Source: Psococerastis gibbosa (taxonomy: Eukaryota; Arthropoda; Insecta; Psocodea; Psocidae). Taken from it: a DNA stretch of 64,000 nt. Under the pieces are notes generated by a model that worked only from the letters and a program-made list of their open reading frames with translations, searched no databases and was not told the origin of the DNA. Where the stretch lies: NCBI GenBank assembly GCA_963971405.1, contig OZ020484.1, forward strand, positions 9,858,001 to 9,922,000, given 5' to 3'. A program made the translations under genes and the position numbers. The stretch's first letter is position 1. Every line of letters begins with the position of its first letter. Below, in pieces: positions 56,101 through 64,000 of this stretch.

Positions 56101-59100
56101 GAGTCCGTAGATGGTGGAGCGTTGTACAAAACCGAGATGACTGGAGGAGCGTTGTCGAGCAGGCCAAAGCTCATCAAGGGCTGCAGAGCCAGAAGAAGCA
56201 AGGCTATAATTAAGCTACCTCCATTAATCATTACTCAATATAATGAATGTAATAAAATTTTACTAGCTCAAAACCAAAAGCGGTGCCTAAACGTGCAAAA
56301 TTAAAAACATAATAGTCTCCTTAGTAACTGGTATAGTTTTACGAATAAATTATTCGTAAAACTATACCAAGTTAATTTTAACAATGAGTGTGCAAAATTA
56401 TAATTGCGCAATGTGGGTGGCACAATATTTTGCCGGAGGCCCGTAGACGGTCAAAAGTATTGTACAATATTTTTATTTGTGAAAAAATTGTAGGGTGTAC
56501 AGGCGCGATTGAAGGTTGTGCAATACTTTGAGCAATCGCGAGCACTGCTAAGCGTACTCGTACAAACCCATTCAAGGCTGTATGGGATAAGCTAGCCTAA
56601 GGCCCGAGGTAGTAGTGCATACCGAGCATTAGAAAGCAAAACTGAATTTTGGTAAATACAATAAGTAGAAATATAGAGAGAACAAATTTATTTTTTATTA
56701 ATTTAAAAACGACCTTTTGAATGGACTGGCAGAGAATGAAAGTATACGAAAATACTTTGTGGATGATGGAATTTTTCCTGGACCCCCCCCCCCCCATAAA
56801 TGCGGCCTTGACCACATTATAGTACCAATACAATGTCATGAAGTTAACATGTTGAAGCTAATTCGCCAATTATGCTAATCCATATAGGTCCCCATAGGGG
56901 TGTTCGCAGTGTGACAGGTATATAACCGCATTAGTAATTAATTTAACTCACCTGATTCGTAAGTGTAAACAATAAGAACGGCAGTAGAGATGCAACTGCC
57001 ACTCAAGCAATAGCAGAAAAAGCCAGGCTGCTTTAAAGCATTGAAGTCCAAAACCTTTCTCATAAATACTTTGAACTGACCTTCTCTCCTCTGTAGTGCC
57101 GTCATCTGTAGTTCTCCATGCGCATTTCGCCTTTCCTGAAATTCAAATAGGTCTAGCAAATACTTGGCTTCATTTTTGTAGATTATTTATAGTTTCAAAA
57201 TCATTTTAATTAAATTTACGACGGTCAATCTAAAATTTTCCAGATTGAGTTAAAATCAGGGACGCCGAGTTTTCAAAATCCTGCGGGAGGGGGGGCAAGA
57301 ATTCGGTACTCTGGAAAGTATTAGGAAAAGGCATTGGTTAATGGTTACTTAAAATAACTATAATGCAGAAAACATTGACCGACGTACACTAGCTCTTTCT
57401 ATAAAATTATTTACTAAAGCCTTTATATCAAAAATCATTCGAAAGTTGGCTATACGAACAAAATTGGGGCGTAAAAGTTTCTAAAAGTTGGTGCGGTGCA
57501 AATGCCAAATTATGTGATTTATTTTTATCTTGATGTTTGAATATTAAGGGAGACAAACAAATAAACTGCACTAAGGGTTCTTTGCTTCTGGGGGGGGGGG
57601 GGGGCGCTAAGGTGTAACTGTGCTAGTGGGTTTCCCTCTGTAGATGGCAGTTCTTGCCGAAAGCGCTCAGGGTTTTATACTAACACAAGTGGGTTTCTTA
57701 GACAAAGTTAATTTCTTAACGATTATTTGGGTTTTACTAATTCGGGTTGTTATAACAAGTTTTTCTAAAACTCTAAGTTTTTGTTATTTTTTGTTTATTA
57801 AAATGAAATACCACGAAGTCACGAGTAATTTATTAGTAGTAGTAATTTATATATAAACTCATAATAGGCCTAGAGTCCTTACTGCTCTCATCAGTCCAGA
57901 GAGGTCTCCCCCTAAAAGTTTGACGAGTTAATATTAGATAGAATTGTGCTTTCGTTGATGAATTTACACAATGTAAAAAGTGCGGGGGATTTAAACTAGA
58001 TACATAATTAATAAGATTTTAATGTTAATATTCCAAAAAATTCAAATAAATCCGCGAAAATAAATGAATTTAATTCAAAATTTGCGCCTGCCCCCTGAAT
58101 CCGATCCCCGAATCGGGCATGTGCTGTGAAATAATTATTAACGCTGTTTTCAAAAAGCAGTACCTACAAACGCATACCTAGGTGGTTGGAAATTTGAATA
58201 TGACAATGATCACACCTATATACAGGGACGTAAAGTTGGAGGGGGCACGGTCCATCTTTTACGCCTCTGCACCTATTAACACCTAAAATCATTTTGAAAG
58301 AGGAATTTTGTTTTTGGATCATAAAGCGCTTTGTTGGATCGTTGGTATCGCAAGCTCTATGGCGGGGTTTCCACATACGTCAATGGTCAATGATAAATAT
58401 GGTATTGACGTTTTAGCAGACATTAAAGACATACTAAAAATGTCTGCTACCATGTCAAAACCATATTTACCATTGACCATTTGAAAACCCCGCCTAAGCT
58501 GGACTATGAAGCGTGAATGGCCTGTTCTAGTTACGTACGAACATGGCTTGTTTTGTGGCAGGGTGCATTTTGATGACGACAGTTTTTCGGGGCAACTTGC
58601 GGTGAAGTGACTTCCTCGTTTGGCAGCAGATTTTCCACCAGGGCTGTCCCTGGACGTGGCGCCGAATTCGGCGACGGTCCATCTGGTCGGCTAGATCGAA
58701 CAGGACCATGTAGTCGTAGGCGCGTTCGGCGAAGGCTGTAGCCTGGGCCAGCGAGCTTCTGGAAGGGTCACGCGTGTCCTCGGGTGTCCTAATGGTCTTG
58801 TTATTCATGTAGTTATACACCACAATGTTATTGTCGTCTTCGTCTAGTTCAGTATCTTCATCGACTTGTTGACCAATACCAGCTAACTTGGTAGTTTTCT
58901 GGGAAATAATTGCTCCAAGTTTCAAGTGCTCTGTCAATTCAATTTTAACTGAAAATTAAATCGATCATTTAAAAAAAGTTAGACTTTGTAATAGTTGGCT
59001 GCATTCTGCCAGGTTGTAGGCAATTATGAGAAATACACGAATTATTGTTATTATTATTATTATTAAAGAGTATGAGTCTTTTGTCCCAAATAAGCGCTAG

Positions 59101-62100
59101 CTTGGCGATGTGGGATGGTATTATTATATATTGTATTTTTGTAATATATGCTCCTTGTCCAGGGAATACTGAACAAGGAAAAGAAAGAAAGAAGAAGAGT
59201 ACTGCACCTTAAGAGTTTATAGCCTGTAGGTAAGTGGCAGCCCGAAATTTGATACTTTATATTTTTTATTTAATTAAATAAGCATGTTATTAAAGATTTG
59301 GCTCATCAAAGTTGTTGAAGACTACTTCACGCATCATACAATAAGGTATTTTTAGTTTTCGAAACTGTAGTTTTTTTATAAACATGCAAATATATGAAAA
59401 GTTATTGTTTATAAAATATTTGCATGTTTATGAAAAAATTGCAATTTTGAAAATTGAAAATATCTTATAATATGATGCATGAAGTAGTCTTCTAAAACGT
59501 TGATGAGCCAAATCTTTAATAACATGCTTAGTTAATTAAATAAAATATAAAAAGGATTAAAAAGTTTTAAAAAAAATTGCCACAATGAGTTGGAAATATT
59601 ATAAACACAAGTAAACCCGGAAATCGCCGGCCGCCTTACCAAGTTGAATCCAGCGGACCGGAGCAGAGCAAGTTCAAAGATGCAGATAACTTGGTAGTGT
59701 GCACAGTGCCGGTAGGGAAACATGGTAGGACTTGTCCTCCGAACTAATCGTGTGACTTCACTGTGTTTCCTAAGTGGTTCGGAATCCACTATAATCAGGA
59801 GGTCCCCTGTCCTATGGGCCCACACCGCGGCCTGGGACTGTGTCCAACCATACTACTACTACTAAACCCGGAAATCCATATGTAAAACGGATTTTAAAAT
59901 TTACATAAGATTTGCAGTATATAACTTGCACAATAATTACCATAAATTTGATTTTTTCTCGCTTAATTATTAATGTACGATTAAAATCTTAAAATTGAAA
60001 ATTATAAGACAAGATTATTTCGATGATAAATATAAATCAGCAGAAAAAACTATAGATATACGAGGCAACAACAAAGGTTACAGATACCGATTACATAGCC
60101 TGCAAAATATATGGGGAGTGGGGACAGAGAAAATAAAGTAACATAAAGTACTAATATCAAATTTGTCTAACGAAATCCCCCAATCTATAGTATGAAAAAG
60201 GAAGAAAAATTGGAGAAGTAAAAAAAGCAATATAAAAAATGGTTGAACGTTAGAAACTCAATAGGCATGACCTATTGATAATAGCCTACATAAAAAAGTT
60301 GCAACATTTAGTTAAGAAGACGCCACCCCCGACAAGCGGAATTTGTAATAAGCCTATATTTACTTTGCATTAATATAATCCCCTAATCCCTCGTTAGCGG
60401 AAAAAAATTATTATGTCACAGATATCACAGATGTGAAATAGAAAACATGTTGCATCATCTACTCGTATATAGCGTAATAGCGTTTATTGTGCGAACTCCC
60501 GACAAGTTTAATAACTTGGGGGCCCACAAGTTATTTGTATTACAAGGGTATAATTGTTTACATTTATCAATATATTCCTTCGGCGCAGGTGAGTACCGGC
60601 CGAAGAAGAAGAAGAAATGAAAAAATATAGGCTATATACTGTAGGTCTTTTATAAAGTTAACTATTGCTATTTTGCGCAAGGGGCTGTCGATTAGTCAGA
60701 TTCTGAAGACCGGGGGTGACGGGGGGGGGGGGGATTTGGTTCTGTTAGGGGGCTCAGATTTGAAATAGAGCTTTATCCGTTGCTTGCTAATTTTAACTCT
60801 CTGAGTGCCACCAGCATCGCTTTGGCTGTACGCCCAAAAAAGTAGTGAAATTGTACTTTGTAGTTTAGCTTACCACTTTCGAGGGGCGCAAATGTCAAGA
60901 CCAGCGGTAATAGGAGCGACGAGAACCCCGCGAGGACCAGGTAGCTGCTCTGCCACGACATAGTACTCAGCAAGTACGTGTCGAGGAAGGCAAAGACGAT
61001 GGTGCCTAGCCCGGTACCACAGTTCGTGATGCCCAGAGCGTATATCCGAAGAGTCGTGAAGTATTTACATGTGATTCCCAATGCTGACATGAACACGAAG
61101 CACATTCCGATCCCTGAACAAAGTAGGTGATATTCTTATAAGCGGTGTTTGGAAAGGTTGCTGGGAAATCGTAAATGAAAGATGTTCTTTCAATTAAGGT
61201 GACTGACGCAGATGGAATTATCTACTTACTATATAGTCGAGACATGTAGCGTAGTGGCACGGACTCGGACTTTCACCCGAAAGGTTGTTGGTTCGAGTCC
61301 CACACTGCCTACATTTTCTGGCCATGCTTCGGAGGGCATGTAAAGCAGGTGGTCTCGGGCGTTCCTAGTTGAGTGTAAGAGAGGGCTTCATAGCCCTAAC
61401 TCCACTAGGTTGGCTTAGTAATAGAAAGTCCTTATTTATTTAATTACTAACTATATATTCATATTACTGCCTATATCCTCTTCATTGGAACCATGTAAGG
61501 GAGTTGGTTAAAGTAAGAACTGTAGGTATTGTATTGTAAATTATAAAGTCAGCTAATAGGGTTAGGAACTTATTGGAAAACTGAAAAGCTCCAGCTCATT
61601 GGAAAAGAACCGGTACTTGTGAACCCGTACAAGCTTCCCTTTTTACCAATTATAGTATAGGTACCGGTACCGAGGTAGATAGTATGAGTAGTAGCATGGG
61701 CAATGATTGTCGTAGGGTGAAATAACTTAAATTTCAGTCACCTCCACTTTCCCTATCAAAAAGCACTCAATTGATTGATCAGTGGCGGATACAGAGGGGG
61801 GACAATGAAAAATATTTATTAACATTTAAATTAAAAAAAAAAACATTCAATAACAACATCACGTTTTGCCAATAAACTTAAGAGTGTACAGCCCGTAGGA
61901 AATTGGCAACCCGAAATTTATTCCTTTTTATTTTTTATTTAATTAACTAAGCATGTTATTAAAGATTTGGCTCATCAAAGTTGTAGAAGACTACTTCATG
62001 CATCATATTATAGGATATTTTTAATTTTCGAAATTTTAGTTTTTTCATAAACATGCAGATATTTTATAAACAATAACTTTTCACGTAAAAGCGATTTTAT

Positions 62101-63691
62101 AAAAAAAACTACAATTTCGAAAACTAAAAATACCTTAAGTTATTATATGATGCATGAAGTAGTCTTCTACAACTTTGATGAGCCAAATCTTTAATAACAT
62201 GCTTAGTTAATTAATAATAAAATAAAAAGTAATAAATTTTGGGTTGCCAATTTCCTGCGGGCTGTACACTCTTAATGCATTGGCGCATGAATCACCTATA
62301 ATTATTTTTATTCTAAACCAAAACTTTGTTTGGGAAAACAACCTGTTTGGCTTTTTGTCTCTATTAATCAACTAAAACATGCGTCAGTTAGGCGGGGATT
62401 CCACCAACGTCAATAGTGATAGTATATGTTTTTTGACGTGGTAGCAGACATTTTAGACAGTCTCAACCTGTCTGCTACCACGTCAAAAAACATTTAATAT
62501 CACTATTGACGTTGGTGGAATCCCCGCCTTAGCAAGCATTGATAGGAAGGTTCCATAGAAAATTTATTTTTAGCCATTTCTTATGAAAATTTAGTCTTTT
62601 TTAATTTTTTTGCCTCCACTATTAAGGGGCAAGCGAACTATTGGGCCTTGCTTACATTAATAACGAGTACACTATACTGTAAGTGAATTTAAAATTTACA
62701 ATTTTTTAGCCGTAGAGGGTACAACCCCCAAAATTGAGTTTGCCAAAAAAAAGGAAATGGTCCCGAGATATGACTCTTTCTTGTGAACCTAAGTGCCCAA
62801 TTTCTTTAATACCAATACCCATCGTGTAATTTTCCCACGAACCGACAAACAGCCAACAGGCAGATATACAAACGCAATTTTTTTTTTGGGTCCCAGGGAG
62901 CTCAAAACGTGTAAACCCACTGAAGTCTCGAAGACGAATATTTTAACCACTAAGCTTTCATTGTACCATCGCATAAATAGGAAATCAATAACAAAACTAC
63001 CAAAATTGGTACCGTTTAACCCGTATCTCCATTGAACTGCTGGTGCATAACCTATACCGTACTATACCTCCAATTATACCAGCTTCCAATGCTAACAACC
63101 ATAGCGGCAGATCCAATGACAAACTTCCAAGTACCAACGTCACCAGTATGGCTCCAATAAAGGCTGTGACCCTGACGCCAAGGGTCTGCATTGCTGCCGC
63201 GGTCACAGGACCTAGAAAAAAAGTGGGATCGTAGCAGCCAGACACATTCAAAAATGCACCGAAAGAGTCTGTCCTATCCATATTCCGCATGGATATGTAA
63301 AGTTATAGGCTACCTATATTTATTTATTTATTTTTATATATTATATTAGGATGACTGTGCAATAAGATGTAACAAAGATGGGCAAATACTATATGATTGA
63401 ACTATGATTGATTGAAAAAACTGTCGTACCTGCTAAATAACGGACTCCAGAGCTCAGGGACCATAGCAGAGATGCTGTTGCTTTGCTGACCTTAAAGTAT
63501 TCGGCAATTTTAGGGAGAAATATGCCAGCCGAGAACGTAATACCATCCACGACAAATACACAATAGAAGGCAGTGAACACAATCACCCACCCCCAGCCGC
63601 CATCGGGGGGCACAAACGTATATTCTTCAGTTTTCTTCGCACTGGGCGATGGTAGGGCAACAGACTTATTCATTTTATCAACATTTATCAT
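50169..63691 (-). CDS. SLC16-type (monocarboxylate transporter-like) carrier B
   Basis: Minus-strand exons: 63691-63430, 63211-63068, 61113-60874, 58948-58539, 57135-56952, 55947-55829, 55163-55040, 51404-51279 and 50314-50169. They join in phase to 584 aa. The start MINVDKMNKSVALP was taken at the first ATG; a second lies six codons on. The family motif PDGGWGWVIV starts at 29 and YF..R..ALGI..CGTGLG at about 153-172. The helix 6-7 loop (exon 4) is acidic (DEDTELDEDD), then strongly basic (DRRRIRRH, RKSLHRKLPRK). Helix 8 has SNTFWRLFLG: Arg442 present, Asn438 where MCT1 has Asp302. Exons 2, 3, 7 and 8 are exactly the lengths of those in A (144, 240, 124, 126 nt), and all phases agree, so A and B are tandem duplicates. 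The loop differs most, which may set partner or substrate differences. Substrate unknown. Confidence 0.93.
50360..50545 (+). mobile_element. SINE-2, copy 4 (SLC16-B intron 8)
   Basis: ATCGACTTTGATGGCAAGG, GTGGTAGCGTG, GCCATGCGATCGGAGACG, CGGATACATTCATTAAATTG, then an A-rich tail. It starts about 45 bp upstream of the exon 9 acceptor of SLC16-B and is antisense to the gene. Confidence 0.65.
51029..51201. mobile_element. hAT-like MITE (SLC16-B intron 8)
   Basis: Ends CAAGGCCGTGACCCGG and CCTGGGCACAGCCATG, exact GTTTTCGC on both sides (51021-51028 and 51202-51209). 173 bp with G tracts near each end. A relative of 46429-46645. Confidence 0.9.
52000..52420 (+). mobile_element. LINE ORF2 C-terminal end and 3' UTR (SLC16-B intron 7)
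   Basis: The plus strand reads RIEHLVVPRAYIANFTKSYQ and YIAPKLFNLLN, then SLSINKFSKFDREWL. This is the P...F..S..Y..P.L.N.L pattern of CR1/Rex-like ORF2 ends. The 3' part, from GGTGGAATCTTTATTTGAAA to an (ATTC)n tail at 52395-52410, matches 3050-3240. Confidence 0.7.
52852..53964. mobile_element. hAT-like element with nested insertions (SLC16-B intron 7)
   Basis: Ends CAGTGCCGGATTAACCC and GGGGTTAATCCGGCACTG, exact CGCCCTAG on both sides (52844-52851 and 53965-53972). Inside are a multi-arm FB-A foldback (53012-53414) and a G/C-tract segment starting CAGTGGCGGACGAAGCGACC (53453 on) and ending GTTACGCCCCTG near 53878. Confidence 0.9.
53012..53414. mobile_element. Foldback element FB-A, multi-arm copy
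   Basis: One start GCAGCCTGATCGAGGCAAT and one end CGCCTCGATCAGGCTGCAG. Between them are several alternating arms (ACCAGGGATTAAATAAATAC; AATTTTATAATGGAAAGTG twice), so arms were multiplied. Confidence 0.8.
54131..54345. mobile_element. hAT-like MITE, CAGGGGCGTAAAGTT family
   Basis: Ends CAGGGGCGTAAAGTT and AACTTTACGCCTCTG, exact CGTTGTAC on both sides (54123-54130 and 54346-54353). 215 bp. Confidence 0.9.
54925..54999. mobile_element. Very short hAT-like MITE (75 bp)
   Basis: Ends CAAGTCCATAGCCAGG and CTTGGCTACGGCCTTG with CGCGTTGT before and CGTGTTGT after. The centre is almost only a G run and a C run around TTTAACCCCAATGAA. It lies about 40 bp from exon 7 of SLC16-B. Confidence 0.75.
55196..55382. 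repeat. Hairpin repeat (SLC16-B intron 6)
   Basis: Arms run CAGTATTATATGGCATA, GACATTAAATTAACTTTGG, AACCTCCTCGTT and face diverged complements on the right, ending CCATATAATACTGAAAT. Confidence 0.65.
56003..56215 (+). mobile_element. LINE ORF2 C-terminal end (SLC16-B intron 5)
   Basis: The plus strand reads GRRLPGLRRKRWKDELEIDL, then FGVRRWWSVVQNRDDWRSVV and EQAKAHQGLQ. This is the last ~60 residues of RTE-like ORF2 proteins. A decayed copy lies at 12705-12835. Confidence 0.8.
56325..56373. repeat. Perfect short palindrome
   Basis: AACTGGTATAGTTTTACGAA faces its complement across TAAATTA, with only edge mismatches. It is next to ATAGTCTCCTTAGT, reminiscent of a TTA-MITE subfamily-b arm. Confidence 0.65.
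58221..58269. mobile_element. Remnant hAT-like MITE of ~49 bp (SLC16-B intron 4)
   Basis: CAGGGACGTAAAGTTGGAGG and TTTTACGCCTCTG match the ends of 54131-54345, with CACCTATA before and CACCTATT after. Almost all of the interior is gone. Confidence 0.6.
58361..58494. mobile_element. TTA-MITE, subfamily c (SLC16-B intron 4)
   Basis: A 134-bp hairpin: GGCGGGGTTTCCACATACG, TGGTATTGACGTTTTAGCAG and TGTCTGCTACCATGTCAA. Its right edge is about 45 bp downstream of the exon 4 donor. Confidence 0.8.
59211..59550. mobile_element. Hairpin element, GTGTACAGCCCGTAG family, one end lost
   Basis: Starts after TTAA with GAGTTTATAGCCTGTAGG and has both inner arms (TTTGGCTCATCAAAGTTGTT; GATGAGCCAAATCTTTAATA), but the right terminus is replaced by other sequence. 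Confidence 0.7.
59640..59860 (+). repeat. Repeat F6, copy 3 (SLC16-B intron 3)
   Basis: Opposite orientation to the other two copies. It keeps GATGCAGATAACTTGGTAGT and GTGGTTCGGAATCCACTATA, and ends in (TAC)n at 59848-59862. Confidence 0.6.
59863..60873. other. SLC16-B intron 3, unassigned part
   Basis: AT-rich DNA with a poly-G run near 60720-60733. No exon or named repeat was recognised. Confidence 0.45.
61238..61442 (+). mobile_element. tRNA-Val-like SINE (SLC16-B intron 2)
   Basis: Head TGTAGCGTAGTGGCACGGAC with CACCCGAAAGGTTGTTGGTT, then CGAGTCCCACACTGCCTACA; full tail with GGTTGGCTTAGTAATAG. Confidence 0.85.
61880..62277. mobile_element. Hairpin element, GTGTACAGCCCGTAG family, intact ends (SLC16-B intron 2)
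   Basis: TTAAGAGTGTACAGCCCGTA at the left and GGGCTGTACACTCTTAA at the right. TTAA lies at both outer edges, which would fit a piggyBac-like target, though it could also be part of the inverted ends. Confidence 0.8.
62391..62528. mobile_element. TTA-MITE, subfamily c (SLC16-B intron 2)
   Basis: Perfect ends GGCGGGGATTCCACCAACGT with TTA at 62388-62390 and 62529-62531. Centre TTTTGACGTGGTAGCAGACA. 138 bp, nearly symmetrical. Confidence 0.88.
62560..62985 (-). repeat. R850 repeat, diverged inverted copy (SLC16-B intron 2)
   Basis: Shares GGGGCAAGCGAACTA, CATTAATAACGAGTAC and GGTCCCAGGGAGCTCAAAA with the family, with many changes and gaps. Confidence 0.55.
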
Positions 63692-63882
63692 AAGCCTACA
63701 ACGCGATCATAGTAATATATTTACTAACAAATGCATGATGATAATATAAATGTGACGAAACCAGGGTAGCCTATACTACAAACTGTAGTACACTACATTT
63801 TCGAGAACAAGATACCTAGGTAAAGTGTTTTCCGAAATTACAAGTATAAGCCTAAGGGATAGGGTAGAATATGTCCCCATTA

Positions 63883-64000
63883 GGTGGCCATTCCACCGGC
63901 GAATTTACTTGAAAAATTGGCTTTGTCATTGACGTTTGTTTTGCTTTAAGGAGATTATTATGTAGATACTTAACTCATCTACGAGTATTATATAAATTAA
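63883..64000. mobile_element. TTA-MITE, subfamily b, cut by window end
   Basis: After TTA at 63880-63882 comes GGTGGCCATTCCACCGGCG, then TTAAGGAGATTATTATGTAG and ATACTTAACTCATC. The second half is outside the window. It lies about 190 bp upstream of the SLC16-B start codon. Confidence 0.75.

Noticed and set aside
63041-63290. SLC16-B exon 2 running upstream past 63211
   Set aside because: The open frame continues, but the CTAG acceptor at 63212-63213 gives the phase needed after exon 1 and the same 144-nt length as in A.

Overview
The window is animal nuclear DNA: AT-rich, with genes split into short exons by GT-AG introns, mitochondrial and ER targeting signals, polyadenylation signals, and a dense load of MITEs, SINEs and LINE 3' ends. 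The gene set (PDE6D, HADHA, a UGT and two SLC16 carriers of invertebrate type) points to an arthropod, probably an insect or crustacean. I cannot fix the species. Five protein-coding genes were rebuilt exon by exon. Each reads through from start to stop with matching splice phases.

Layout: 1-1.3 kb, no gene seen. 1.75-4.69 kb, PDE6D on the minus strand (5 exons, 155 aa). 4.69-4.97 kb, a 274-bp divergent promoter interval with an RFX X-box-like site. 4.97-14.06 kb, HADHA on the plus strand (9 exons, 764 aa). 15.47-27.54 kb, a UDP-glycosyltransferase on the minus strand (8 exons, 521 aa), convergent with HADHA. 30.57-47.10 kb and 50.17-63.69 kb, two tandem minus-strand SLC16 genes (A, 568 aa; B, 584 aa) with the same nine-exon plan.

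Nearly all the remaining DNA is introns and spacers filled with repeats. They include: a MITE group with TTA-type target duplications, in three subfamilies with a common core, one of them a composite of one MITE inside another; at least eleven hAT-like non-autonomous elements with 8-bp target duplications and long internal G/C tracts; a foldback element with termini GCAGCCTGATCG; a probable tRNA-Val-derived SINE and a second SINE-like family; an ~850-bp repeat; AT-rich hairpin repeats, one flanked by TTAA; mariner-like and pogo-like MITEs; and 3' ends of several LINE lineages. Nested insertions give a relative order of activity. I recognised no retrovirus, LTR element or Polinton.

The genes do not form one pathway. 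HADHA is mitochondrial long-chain beta-oxidation, PDE6D is a prenyl-protein carrier tied to cilia in other animals, the UGT is an ER conjugation enzyme, and the SLC16 pair are plasma-membrane carriers. The points most worth a second look are the PDE6D/HADHA head-to-head promoter with its candidate X-box, the shared Asp-to-Asn position in both SLC16 proteins, MITEs sitting within a few tens of bases of splice sites, and a MITE flanked by a 33-bp direct repeat instead of the usual 3 bp.
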